A stretch of 64,000 nt of DNA from Paludibacteraceae bacterium. Lineage in GTDB: Bacteria; Bacteroidota; Bacteroidia; Bacteroidales; Paludibacteraceae. Position numbers and translations under genes: made by a program. Below, piece by piece: positions 1 through 8,738 of this stretch. The stretch spans positions 1 to 64,000 of the forward strand of contig JAKSNH010000005.1 in assembly GCA_024399955.1 (NCBI GenBank). Direction: 5' to 3'. The first letter of the stretch is position 1; each line of letters starts with the position of its first letter. Under the pieces are notes generated by a model that did no database searches, was not told the DNA's origin, and worked only from the letters and a program-made list of their open reading frames with translations.

Positions 1-63
1 GAAACCCTTTTGGAGTTTACACGCTTTCCAGGCGTGCCTCTTAAACCACTCGAGCATCTCTCC
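1..63 (-). tRNA. tRNA-Ser (GGA), 3' part cut by the window edge
   Basis: Read on the minus strand from 63 downward, the sequence gives a 7-nt acceptor strand GGAGAGA, a D-arm, and an anticodon stem CACGC/GCGTG enclosing the loop CTGGAAA, that is anticodon GGA for serine. A long variable arm begins after it, as expected for class II tRNA-Ser. The T-arm and 3' acceptor strand lie outside the window. Confidence 0.9.
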
Positions 64-191
64 TTCGTCGGAAGAAACTTCGCTAAATGACTTTGCTTGG
101 CAAATTAGGGCGCTCGGTTCTTCCTCCTCTTCGATCCACAACGTGTTGTGTCTCGATTATTTATTTTTCCCCACTAAATCGTAAGGACGTG

Positions 192-224
192 CAAAATTAC
201 TATTTTTTTTTGAACTGTGCAAAT
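192..224 (-). promoter_or_regulatory. Bacteroidota-type promoter for tRNA-Ser
   Basis: On the minus strand ATTTGC (219-224) precedes TAATTTTG (192-199) at the spacing of Bacteroidota -33/-7 elements. It fires towards the tRNA with a leader of roughly 120 nt. Nothing else was recognised between 64 and 190. Confidence 0.6.
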
Positions 225-248
225 TTTTGTGTAAAAAAATTGCGTTTT

Positions 249-833
249 TTAGTTATTTTGCGTATTTAATTGCGATTGTCCCACTCGTTCCGTCCACCAT
301 AACCACATTAAAAAGATGATACCATAGAAAATATATTTGAATATATAGGTATGCATAAGATCAAATAAATCTGGGTGGAATTCAATAATGAGTGAAATGG
401 CAGCGATGCGCAATATATTGACACCATAGATGATTATCCATCCCAAAGGGATGAACCATAATTTGCGTAGCCATGAACCGGCTGCGGTTAGAATAAGGCA
501 GAGCCAAATAAAACTTTGTTTAACCGGAGTGCAGGACCACACCACATTAGAGGCGCTACCTGAATCAAAACGGATATGGGTGCCATTGAGGTGCACCGTA
601 TCTCGGAATAGGTCCACCACCCAATACGCACACCGCGCCGTATGATGACTGATGGCATCGAAGAAGGGTGTCCAGATAAGTCCGAACCAGGTAACATCCC
701 CTACTCCCGCCTCATCACCATGAACGGTGAATTTCCAAAAATAATTCGCCACTAATAGGGTGATGGCAAAAATAAGGATGTCTTTGTATTCCGATATTTT
801 AGATGGTTGTTTTGGCATAAGGTGCAGCATCAA
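249..833 (-). CDS. Exosortase/archaeosortase family membrane protein (XrtF-like)
   Basis: A 194-residue, multi-spanning membrane protein. The three residues that define exosortase/archaeosortase cysteine transpeptidases are in the right order: Cys101 in WSCTPVKQ, Arg142 in NILRIAA and His161 in MHTYIFK. These enzymes cut C-terminal sorting tags of exported proteins and transfer them to a membrane or surface acceptor. The length and sparse N-terminal half fit the small Bacteroidota forms such as XrtF. The assigned start overlaps the end of tsaD by 35 bp; the second methionine (818) is also possible. No protein in this window has an obvious canonical exosortase tag, so the substrate is unknown. 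Confidence 0.8.
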   Translation of the reverse strand: MMLHLMPKQPSKISEYKDILIFAITLLVANYFWKFTVHGDEAGVGDVTWFGLIWTPFFDAISHHTARCAYWVVDLFRDTVHLNGTHIRFDSGSASNVVWSCTPVKQSFIWLCLILTAAGSWLRKLWFIPLGWIIIYGVNILRIAAISLIIEFHPDLFDLMHTYIFKYIFYGIIFLMWLWWTERVGQSQLNTQNN

Positions 834-1875
834 TAGGACAAAAATCGTGGTCTAAGAACTTATAATAACCTGCCTGCGCAATCATAGCTCCATTGTCGGT
901 TGTAAAGGAGAAGGGAGGGATGAACACATCCCAGTGTTGACGTTTCCCCATCTCTATCATGGCGTCTCGCAAACCGGAGTTAGCACTTACGCCACCAGCT
1001 ACGGCGATACTGGTTATACCTAAGTCCTTGGCGGCTTTTTTGACTTTAGTCAATAGAATATCAATAATCGTTGTTTGCAAGCTGGCGCATAGGTCCTCGC
1101 GCAGGTTCGGAATCCGTTCAGATAGTGCATCCACATCCTCTACCTTATATTCGCGCATGAGATCGCGTAGCGTGTATAGGAAGGAAGTCTTGAGTCCTGA
1201 GAACGAATAGTCATAGTGCGGCATATTAGGTTTAGCCAGCGGATAGCGAGTGGGGTCGCCGGACTTGGAGAGTTTATCTATCCATGGTCCTCCCGGGTAA
1301 GGCAGTCCCATCACCTTAGCGCATTTATCGAACGCTTCACCGGCAGCGTCGTCAATGGTCTGACCAATTATTTGCATATCGTTATAGGCATTGACCTTCA
1401 CTATCTGCGAGTTACCTCCGCTGACGAGCAGGCACAGGAAGGGCATTGACGGATGTTTAATCGTTACGCCTTGCAACTTAGGATTAGAGGCGACGTAGTC
1501 GGGGGATGGGTCAATGAAGTGGGCCATGATATGTCCCTGAAGGTGATTAACCTCGATAAGGGGAATATGTAACGACAGGGCCAACCCTTTAGCAAAACTG
1601 GTGCCGACAAGCAACGAACCTAATAATCCGGGGCCGCGCGTAAAAGCAATCGCCGATAATTCGGTTTTGTCCACACCGGCATGTTTAAGAGCAGCGTCCA
1701 CCACCGGCATTATATTTTGCTGGTGGGCACGAGAAGCCAGTTCCGGCACTACTCCGCCGAATTCCTCGTGTACTTTTTGCGAAGCAATGACATTGCTCAT
1801 CAGCAAACCATTCTTGATAACGGCGCACGAGGTATCGTCACAACTTGATTCAATAGATAAAATAACAGTATCCAT
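799..1875 (-). CDS. tsaD: tRNA N6-adenosine threonylcarbamoyltransferase TsaD
   Basis: TsaD transfers the threonylcarbamoyl group to A37 of ANN-decoding tRNAs, in the cytoplasm with TsaB and TsaE. The N-terminal ILSIESSCDDTSCAV matches the family ASKHA motif, and HLQGHIMAH carries the metal-binding histidines. GGVVPELASRAHQ and the C-terminal AVAGGVSANSGLR are also characteristic. I chose the ATG at 1875 because the family starts three to five residues before the IESSCDDTS motif; an in-frame ATG at 1893 would add six residues and overlap uvrA. It lies directly downstream of the uvrA paralogue and overlaps the exosortase-like gene, so the three are probably cotranscribed. Confidence 0.95.
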   Translation of the reverse strand: MDTVILSIESSCDDTSCAVIKNGLLMSNVIASQKVHEEFGGVVPELASRAHQQNIMPVVDAALKHAGVDKTELSAIAFTRGPGLLGSLLVGTSFAKGLALSLHIPLIEVNHLQGHIMAHFIDPSPDYVASNPKLQGVTIKHPSMPFLCLLVSGGNSQIVKVNAYNDMQIIGQTIDDAAGEAFDKCAKVMGLPYPGGPWIDKLSKSGDPTRYPLAKPNMPHYDYSFSGLKTSFLYTLRDLMREYKVEDVDALSERIPNLREDLCASLQTTIIDILLTKVKKAAKDLGITSIAVAGGVSANSGLRDAMIEMGKRQHWDVFIPPFSFTTDNGAMIAQAGYYKFLDHDFCPIDAAPYAKTTI

Positions 1876-1885
1876 ATTGGTTGAT

Positions 1886-4504
1886 TTAGACAAATTGACC
1901 GGTCAATGAACGAGGGTTATGACGTATATCGTCCAATGTACCGACAGCCACCACTTCTCCGCCATTTCGTCCTCCTTCGGGTCCAAGATCAATAATCCAA
2001 TCTGAGGCTTTGATGACATCCGGGTTATGCTCAATGACGATGACTGTATTACCTTTGTCGGTTAATTGCCGCAAGACATTAAGTAGCACACGAATATCTT
2101 CAAAATGCAAACCGGTGGTTGGTTCATCTAATATATATAAGGTCTTACCCGTAGAGGGTTTACTTAGTTCCGTTGCCAGTTTCATTCGTTGGCTTTCGCC
2201 TCCGGATAGCGTAGTGGAGGACTGACCTAATTTGATATAACCCAATCCCACATCTTGGATGGTTTTTATTTTTTTCAGTATCTGCGGTTGGCTTGCAAAG
2301 AACTCCACGGCTTGGTTGACGGTCATATCCAGCACGTCCGCTATTGTTTTGCCTTTGAATCGTACCTCCAATGTCTCTTTTTGGTAACGCGATCCGCCGC
2401 ACACTTCGCATGGCACCAATACATCAGGCAGGAAATTCATTCGGATGGTTTTATAACCATTACCCGAGCACTCTTCGCATCGTCCTCCGGACGTATTAAA
2501 AGAGAACCGTCCAGACCGCCAAGCGCGGATACGCGATTCGGGCAGTTGCGCAAATAGTTCGCGTATATCCGTGAAGACATTGGTGTAGGTAGCCGGATTA
2601 CTGCGAGGAGTCCGTCCAATCGGCGATTGGTCCACGGCGATTACCTTATCTATATTTTCCAGTCCCTCCAACGCATCGTATTCAAGAGGTTGTTGCAGAC
2701 TATGATGCAGTTCTCGCCGCAGCAGTGGATAGAGTGTTTGGTTGATGAGTGTTGATTTACCGCTGCCGGACACGCCGGTGACACAGATCATTTTTCCCAA
2801 AGGGAAGGAGACCGTTATATCCTTGAGGTTATTGCCTCGACAACCTATCAGAGACAGGGTACGATTCGCGTCTTCGGTGCCTTGATTTGTTCCTAGTGGA
2901 CTATTATCTGCGTCTTTATCACTACTATGGGCTTCACCACGGAGGTACCGGGCCGTCAATGTATCGGCTTGCAGCATCTGTTTGGGTGTACCGGAGAAAA
3001 CCACCTGACCACCTAATCGCCCTGCCTTAGGACCTATATCTACTATATAGTCAGCTTGCCGCATCATCTGCTCATCATGTTCGACCACGATAATCGTATT
3101 ACCCATATCGCGCAGTTCCTTGAGGCTATCTATGAGTCGCTGATTATCTCGCTGATGCAGTCCGATAGAAGGTTCGTCTAGTATATATAGGACATTCACC
3201 AGACGCGAACCTATCTGGGTAGCCAATCGAATGCGTTGACTTTCTCCTCCGGATAGGCTATCGGAAGAGCGGTTGAGATTCAAGTAATTCAATCCCACTG
3301 CCAACATGAATCGTAATCGTCCGCATATCTCCTTGACGATAGGTTCAGCAATGGCCATTTGGCGACTATCCATGTCTTGGGACTGCTCTAAGTAACGCAG
3401 CAATACATCTATATCCATTGTGGCCAGTTCCGCGATATTCTTGTCTCCGATACGGTAACTGAGAGCCTCTTTGTTGAGTCGTTGTCCTTGACATTCAGGA
3501 CAAACAAGCCATTGTTCCTCTTCCTGCTGTTCGTCCTCGTCCTGATGGGTTGCTTCCACCAAGCGTTCGAACCAATTATCATCATGGATCATCTCATCCA
3601 AAGCATCGTCATTGATATTGTCTGACTTATTGGCCTTTATCTTACCCAATCCTTTGCAGCAAGGGCACCAGCCGCTTGGGCTATTGAAGGAGAAGGTATG
3701 TGGCGCAGGTTTTTGATAACTAAGTCCTGTTTCGGCATCCATCAGATTACGAGAGAAATAGCGTGGCGTAGCTTTGTCATCCTCCATGGGTAGCACCATC
3801 ATCAGTCCTTCACCGGCAGTCAGACATTTATTCACCGACTCAAAGAGTCGTTTCTCATCCACCGCACCTATGATAAGACGGTCCACGACAACTTCAATGT
3901 GGTGATTGACATAGCGATCCACCTTCATTCCTTGGTACAGTTCTTTGACTTCGCCATCCACCCGTGCATACAAGTACCCTTTCTTTCGGATGGTATCAAA
4001 TAGTTCGCGATAGTGTCCTTTTCGTCCTTGTACCAAGGGTGCCAGCAGCATGATTTTGCGATTGACATACTCATGTTGAAGTCGTTCCACGATTTGCTCA
4101 TCGGTCATTTGAATCATCTCGTGACCGGTTTGGTAGGAATATGCCTTGCCGGCGCGGGCGAAGAGCAGACGCAGGTAGTCATACACTTCGGTCATTGTTC
4201 CTACCGTAGAACGGGGGTTGCGGGATGTTGTTTTTTGGTCAATCGAGATGACGGGACTCAGTCCGGATATCTTGTCCACATCGGGCCGTTGCATCTGACC
4301 AATATAGCCTCTGGCGTAACTGGAAAAAGTTTCCATATATCGCCGTTGTCCTTCCGCAAAGATAGTATCAAATGCCAGCGACGATTTGCCGCTACCACTC
4401 AATCCTGTTATAACCGTCAGTTTACCCTGCGGCATACTGACGGATATATTCTTCAGGTTATGCACCCGAGCACCGATTACTTCTATGTGATTGTCGTTTA
4501 CCAA
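1886..4504 (-). CDS. uvrA: UvrA-family excinuclease ATPase (short paralogue)
   Basis: An 872-residue protein with two ABC ATPase halves: Walker A GLSGSGKS near residue 34 and GVSGSGKS in the second half, each half with an LSGGESQR signature. UvrA dimers recognise bulky DNA lesions and load UvrB. It is shorter than the roughly 940 residues of classical UvrA. The zinc module of the first half is degraded: the CPCC pair in [13 protein letters not shown] remains, but the usual upstream CxxC is replaced by NLMDAETG. The second-half module (CEEC and CEVC) is intact. This resembles the second UvrA paralogue carried by many Bacteroidota, so it may not be the main repair UvrA. It overlaps the M13 peptidase gene by 7 bp. 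Confidence 0.9.
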   Translation of the reverse strand: MVNDNHIEVIGARVHNLKNISVSMPQGKLTVITGLSGSGKSSLAFDTIFAEGQRRYMETFSSYARGYIGQMQRPDVDKISGLSPVISIDQKTTSRNPRSTVGTMTEVYDYLRLLFARAGKAYSYQTGHEMIQMTDEQIVERLQHEYVNRKIMLLAPLVQGRKGHYRELFDTIRKKGYLYARVDGEVKELYQGMKVDRYVNHHIEVVVDRLIIGAVDEKRLFESVNKCLTAGEGLMMVLPMEDDKATPRYFSRNLMDAETGLSYQKPAPHTFSFNSPSGWCPCCKGLGKIKANKSDNINDDALDEMIHDDNWFERLVEATHQDEDEQQEEEQWLVCPECQGQRLNKEALSYRIGDKNIAELATMDIDVLLRYLEQSQDMDSRQMAIAEPIVKEICGRLRFMLAVGLNYLNLNRSSDSLSGGESQRIRLATQIGSRLVNVLYILDEPSIGLHQRDNQRLIDSLKELRDMGNTIIVVEHDEQMMRQADYIVDIGPKAGRLGGQVVFSGTPKQMLQADTLTARYLRGEAHSSDKDADNSPLGTNQGTEDANRTLSLIGCRGNNLKDITVSFPLGKMICVTGVSGSGKSTLINQTLYPLLRRELHHSLQQPLEYDALEGLENIDKVIAVDQSPIGRTPRSNPATYTNVFTDIRELFAQLPESRIRAWRSGRFSFNTSGGRCEECSGNGYKTIRMNFLPDVLVPCEVCGGSRYQKETLEVRFKGKTIADVLDMTVNQAVEFFASQPQILKKIKTIQDVGLGYIKLGQSSTTLSGGESQRMKLATELSKPSTGKTLYILDEPTTGLHFEDIRVLLNVLRQLTDKGNTVIVIEHNPDVIKASDWIIDLGPEGGRNGGEVVAVGTLDDIRHNPRSLTGQFV

Positions 4505-6510
4505 ATATGTACGCGGTTTTGTTCAGCCACAAAGAGCGGCGAATTCTCATCTACATGCCAAGCGTCGTACCATGCTCCAATCTGAGGCAGGGCACCGTTG
4601 ACACGCCATTTACCTAAACTATGAGGATCGGACTTGGTGCGACGCAGGATTTCTTCATCGCGTATATTGCCGGCCCACACATTAGCGTAACTAAGGAAGA
4701 AGCGTTGTTGAGGAGTAAACTGCGTATCCTCAGCCAGTTTAGCCTTGCCGGATTGCAGCAGTTTATTGAATGCCTGATAACTAACTTGCAGTCCACCATG
4801 GTCCGCGATGTTCTCGCCTAAGGTGAATGCACCATTAGCATGTACCCCAGGAGCCACTTCAATGCCGTTGAAGTATTCTTCCATCACTTCCGTGCGTGCC
4901 TCAAAAGCAGCCTTATCTGCTTCGGTCCACCAATTATTGAGGTTACCATCCTTATCAAATTGGCAACCTTGGTCATCAAATCCGTGCGTCATCTCGTGAC
5001 CGATGACCACACCAATAGCACCATAGTTAAAGGCATCGTCTGCGCTCATATCGAAGAAAGGATATTGTAATATACCGGCAGGGAAGCAAATCTCATTGCT
5101 GGAAGGATTGTAGTACGCGTTCACGGTTTGCGGAGTCATATACCACTTAGTTTTATCCACCGGTTTATCCAAATAACTGAGACTATAATCCTGCTCAAAC
5201 TTAGCAGCACGCAGCACGTTCTCGTAGAGGCTCAACGAGGGGTCTATATCCAACGCCGAGTAATCACGCCAAGTATCCGGATAGCCGATTTTAATGGTGA
5301 AGGCCGCCAGTTTATCCAACGCTTTGGCTTTCGTTTCGTCACTCATCCAATCGGTAGCGGCAATGCGTTCACCCAACGCTGTTTGCAGGTTCTTAACCAA
5401 TGCTAACATACGTGCCTTATTCTCTTCGGGGAAGTATTTTTTGACATACATCTGTCCCACAGCCTCTCCTAACGTACCATTTACCATACTAACGGCACGT
5501 TTCCACAAAGGAGTGGGCTCCTGTTTACCACTTAATATTTGACCATAGAAGTGGAAATTCTCCATATAGACATCATTGCTGAGATAGTTGGAACTGCCAT
5601 CAATGATTTGCCAAATAAAGTACGTTTGCAAATCGTTCAGACTCTCTTCGGCAAACATCCGTCCGGCCTCTTTCAGATGCTCTACTTGTCCCACGTTGAT
5701 ACTATCCGTATGCATACCGGCCAGGTCCAAATAAGTAGTCCAATCAATTTGAGGAACCAGAGACTGTAACTCACTGATACTCATCTTGTTGTAGTTGGCA
5801 ATAGGATCACGTAATTCCACATTATTCAGGGCCGCTTTGGCCAAGCGTGTTTCCATTCGCATCACCACTTCGGCAGCCAAATCGCCATCCAGATAACCAA
5901 ATAAAGTGAACATCTGAGCGATATGTTTTTTGTATTCATTGCGAATATAGGTTGTTTGTTCATCCGTATCAAAGTAATACTCTTTCTCACCCAAACCAAA
6001 TCCGGCTTGGCATTCATTGAGGATGTTCATGCTGCTATTCATGGCATCGGCATCCACGTACATTCCCCACATGCTGCATTCCAGACTAGTTGCCAAAAAA
6101 CGCAACAGCTCATCCTTAGTAGAGAGGTTCTGCAGCACCTCAATGCTCTTGTATGCCGGCATAACGCTCAGACTATCTCTGCGCGCAGTGTCCATTACCA
6201 TTTTGTATAGGTCACCGATTTTTTGCTCAATGGAGCCCTGCTTGGCGCCACCTTGTTCTCCCAATTCGGTAATGATACCATTCACTTGCTCTAAGTTACG
6301 TAAGCCTAATTCATCAAACGAGCCGAAACGGCTATACTCGGCCTCGAGCGGGTGATTACGCATCCACCCGCCACAAGCATACTGGTAGAAATCCGCTATA
6401 GGCGAAGTGGTAGTGTCTAAATTTTCAGGTAAGATACCTGTAGTAACCTTGTTGGTTGTACAAGAAGAAATGACTGCTGCCATAATTAAAATAAAAAGAC
6501 TTTTTTTCAT
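4498..6510 (-). CDS. M13 (neprilysin/PepO-like) zinc metallopeptidase, lipoprotein
   Basis: A 670-residue M13 endopeptidase. The signal peptide ends in a lipobox (ISSCTT, Cys17), so it should be lipid-anchored in the cell envelope. The zinc motif HEMTH lies near residue 505 and is followed by the third-ligand motif GENIADHGG. The C-terminal end is VHIW, near the CxxW-like end of the family. The N-terminal half (KIGDLYKMVMDT, then NPSSNEICFPAGILQ before the zinc site) also matches. It probably degrades extracellular or periplasmic peptides. It is the first gene of a minus-strand set running on into uvrA and tsaD, with its promoter at 6571-6603. Confidence 0.93.
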   Translation of the reverse strand: MKKSLFILIMAAVISSCTTNKVTTGILPENLDTTTSPIADFYQYACGGWMRNHPLEAEYSRFGSFDELGLRNLEQVNGIITELGEQGGAKQGSIEQKIGDLYKMVMDTARRDSLSVMPAYKSIEVLQNLSTKDELLRFLATSLECSMWGMYVDADAMNSSMNILNECQAGFGLGEKEYYFDTDEQTTYIRNEYKKHIAQMFTLFGYLDGDLAAEVVMRMETRLAKAALNNVELRDPIANYNKMSISELQSLVPQIDWTTYLDLAGMHTDSINVGQVEHLKEAGRMFAEESLNDLQTYFIWQIIDGSSNYLSNDVYMENFHFYGQILSGKQEPTPLWKRAVSMVNGTLGEAVGQMYVKKYFPEENKARMLALVKNLQTALGERIAATDWMSDETKAKALDKLAAFTIKIGYPDTWRDYSALDIDPSLSLYENVLRAAKFEQDYSLSYLDKPVDKTKWYMTPQTVNAYYNPSSNEICFPAGILQYPFFDMSADDAFNYGAIGVVIGHEMTHGFDDQGCQFDKDGNLNNWWTEADKAAFEARTEVMEEYFNGIEVAPGVHANGAFTLGENIADHGGLQVSYQAFNKLLQSGKAKLAEDTQFTPQQRFFLSYANVWAGNIRDEEILRRTKSDPHSLGKWRVNGALPQIGAWYDAWHVDENSPLFVAEQNRVHIW

Positions 6511-6570
6511 TGTTATAAAATTAAATATTACGTTGCAGGTTAATTCATTTGCTCTTCAGCAAATAGCCCG

Positions 6571-6603
6571 CAAAGGTACAGTTTTTTTTTGATATATGCA
6601 AAT
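6571..6603 (-). promoter_or_regulatory. Promoter of the M13 peptidase-uvrA-tsaD unit
   Basis: On the minus strand TTTGC (6598-6602) precedes TACCTTTG (6571-6578). The spacing matches the Bacteroidota consensus. The start codon follows about 60 bp downstream. Confidence 0.65.
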
Positions 6604-6626
6604 TTATGCACATTTTTTAATCAAAT

Positions 6627-6659
6627 ATTTGCATATTTGAAATAATATTCGTATCTTTG
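6627..6659 (+). promoter_or_regulatory. Promoter of the thioredoxin-antiporter-epimerase unit
   Basis: TTTGC (6628-6632) and TATCTTTG (6652-6659) are spaced as in Bacteroidota promoters, about 45 bp before the thioredoxin ATG. It is divergent from the M13 peptidase promoter. Confidence 0.65.
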
Positions 6660-6703
6660 CACGAAATTTGTGGTATTGTGTATAAACATCAAATTTATTC
6701 GAT

Positions 6704-7132
6704 ATGAAAAAGCAAATTGTAATCGCTCTCTTATGTGCATTTGGAATGACAATGCATGCAGAAGTTAAGTATTTAACTACGTCCGAATTCAAAACCAAAG
6801 TCATGGATTACACCACGTATTCCCAGGAAGCAGGTTGGGACTACCAAGGTAAAAAGCCTTGTATTATTGATTTCTACACGACTTGGTGCGGTCCATGCAA
6901 GCGTTTAGCTCCTATTATGGAAGAGTTGAGCGAGCAGTACAAAGGTAAGATTGATTTTTACAAAGTGGATACTGAGCAAGAACGTGAATTGGCTTATTTC
7001 TTCCAGATTAGCAGTATACCTCAGGTACTGTATGTACCCATGCAAGGCGATCCGACTCTTACTAAGGGGTTGTATCCTAAGGAGGAAATTGTAAAGATTA
7101 TCAACGAAGTATTACTTAAACAAAAGAAGTAA
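6704..7132 (+). CDS. Periplasmic thioredoxin-like protein
   Basis: A 142-residue exported thioredoxin-fold protein. An N-terminal signal peptide (about 19 residues, ending near MHA) is followed by the redox motif WCGPCK, with Cys62 and Cys65. The cis-proline stretch ISSIPQVLYVP is also present. It should act as a thiol-disulfide oxidoreductase in the periplasm; the partner is not evident. The stop codon is followed after one base by the ATG of the antiporter gene, so translation is probably coupled, although no functional link between the two is known. Confidence 0.9.
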   Translation: MKKQIVIALLCAFGMTMHAEVKYLTTSEFKTKVMDYTTYSQEAGWDYQGKKPCIIDFYTTWCGPCKRLAPIMEELSEQYKGKIDFYKVDTEQERELAYFFQISSIPQVLYVPMQGDPTLTKGLYPKEEIVKIINEVLLKQKK

Positions 7133-7133
7133 G

Positions 7134-8735
7134 ATGCAGGTAGAATTTGTATTATTGGTATTGTCACTGCTTTTCTTTGCCAGCATTTTCACGGATAAGA
7201 TTGGTTTTAAGTACGGAGTTCCTGCTCTGTTGCTTTTCTTGTCCGTTGGTATGTTATTCGGTCCGGAAGGCATCTTCAGTTGGTTTGGAGGGTCAGGCAT
7301 CTATAAGATAGGTGTAGGTCCGGCTCAGGCTATTGGAACGATTGCATTGTGCGTCATCCTATTTTCCGGTGGAATGGACACCAAGATTAGTGATATACAC
7401 ACCGTGATTGCTCCGGGTATGACGCTCGCCACTATTGGGGTGCTCCTAACTTGCGCCATCACGGGTGTGCTGATTTATTATATCTTTGGTTGGTTCAACG
7501 CAGTAGTGAGCGTAAGTATTTGGGTGGCATTACTGATGGCAGCCACAATGTCCTCAACCGATAGTGCCAGTGTGTTCTCTATTTTACGAACGAATGGTAC
7601 TAAGTTAAAGCATAACTTACGTCCGTTATTGGAATTAGAAAGCGGTGCCAATGACCCTATGGCGTATATCTTGACCATCACGCTGATTGGCATTGTAACC
7701 AGTGGCAGCCATCATGTATCGGCTCTTGCTATTGTACAAGATATCTTGGTGCAACTGGTGATGGGCGGTGTGATTGGTTTTGCTTTTGGTAAAGTAGTGG
7801 TGGATTTGCTGAAGCGAGCCAAGTTAAATAACGAGTCACTCTACCCTATTATGGTATTGACGGCATGTATTTTTATTTTCTCGGCAACGTATTACTTGAA
7901 AGGCAACCCCTACTTGGCCGTCTATATTGGCGGATTGATTATCGGGAATAGTAAGTTCACTAAGAAACGTCAAACCAAATCGTTCTTTGATGGACTGACG
8001 TGGTTAAGTCAATTGGCTATGTTCCTGATGTTGGGTTTGATGGTGACCCCAAGTGATTTCATCAAATTAGAGGTTTGGTTACCCTGTCTCATTATATCCA
8101 TTGTGATGATCTTCATTTCGCGTCCTATCAGCACTTTTATTTGTTTATATCCGTGGAAAGATAAATTCAAGCAAAGTGACTGCTTGATGGTTAGTTGGGT
8201 AGGACTAAAGGGTGCAGTACCCATTATCTTTGCCATCTTATGTGAATCGCATGAGGTGCCTCAGGCCGGCCTAATATTCAATATTGTGTTTATGTGCACC
8301 ATAGTCAGTCTGTTGGTGCAAGGCACAAGCCTTAATTCGATTGCACAAAAACTCAAATTAGCGCAACCTCAACAAGCGGAGCGTAAATTAGAGTACTTTG
8401 ATATCGACCTGCCGGAAGACATTGAAGCCTCGGCTTGGGAAAGAGAAGTGACCGAAGAGTTGATGAAAAACGGTCATCTATTGAAGGACCTGAACGTACC
8501 TGAGCACACCCTGGTTATCATGGCTCGTCGCGGAGAGAGTTTCTTTGTGCCTACAGGAGAAACCGAGTTGCAGGTAGGAGATCAATTGCTGGTTATTTCT
8601 GACCGCAATGCAGCACAGGTCGTGCAAGAATTAGAGGATGAAGAAGCACAGATTCTCACGCATTGGTGGTTACAAGTCACACATGACACCAAGCGATTTG
8701 TGAAAGATAAATGGAAGAATTTAATTAACGGATAA
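7134..8735 (+). CDS. CPA1-family K+/H+ or Na+/H+ antiporter with TrkA-C domain
   Basis: A 533-residue inner-membrane antiporter of the CvrA/NhaP2 type. The first 400 or so residues form about 12 hydrophobic segments, with the conserved STDSASVFSILR and LESGANDPMA stretches that carry the transport aspartates. The C-terminal region (roughly residues 420-500) has the TrkA-C/RCK_C signature ('VIMARRGESFFVPTGE', 'LQVGDQLLVI'), which binds regulatory ligands. It probably exchanges K+ or Na+ for protons during osmotic or pH adaptation; which ion cannot be read from the sequence. It lies between thioredoxin and an epimerase gene with 1-3 bp gaps. Confidence 0.9.
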   Translation: MQVEFVLLVLSLLFFASIFTDKIGFKYGVPALLLFLSVGMLFGPEGIFSWFGGSGIYKIGVGPAQAIGTIALCVILFSGGMDTKISDIHTVIAPGMTLATIGVLLTCAITGVLIYYIFGWFNAVVSVSIWVALLMAATMSSTDSASVFSILRTNGTKLKHNLRPLLELESGANDPMAYILTITLIGIVTSGSHHVSALAIVQDILVQLVMGGVIGFAFGKVVVDLLKRAKLNNESLYPIMVLTACIFIFSATYYLKGNPYLAVYIGGLIIGNSKFTKKRQTKSFFDGLTWLSQLAMFLMLGLMVTPSDFIKLEVWLPCLIISIVMIFISRPISTFICLYPWKDKFKQSDCLMVSWVGLKGAVPIIFAILCESHEVPQAGLIFNIVFMCTIVSLLVQGTSLNSIAQKLKLAQPQQAERKLEYFDIDLPEDIEASAWEREVTEELMKNGHLLKDLNVPEHTLVIMARRGESFFVPTGETELQVGDQLLVISDRNAAQVVQELEDEEAQILTHWWLQVTHDTKRFVKDKWKNLING

Positions 8736-8738
8736 TAT

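Noticed and set aside
87-269. 60-residue plus-strand ORF near the tRNA
   Set aside because: It crosses the tRNA promoter on the opposite strand and has no protein features.
4013-4585. 190-residue plus-strand ORF
   Set aside because: It is antisense to uvrA and the M13 peptidase gene; no recognisable domain or promoter.
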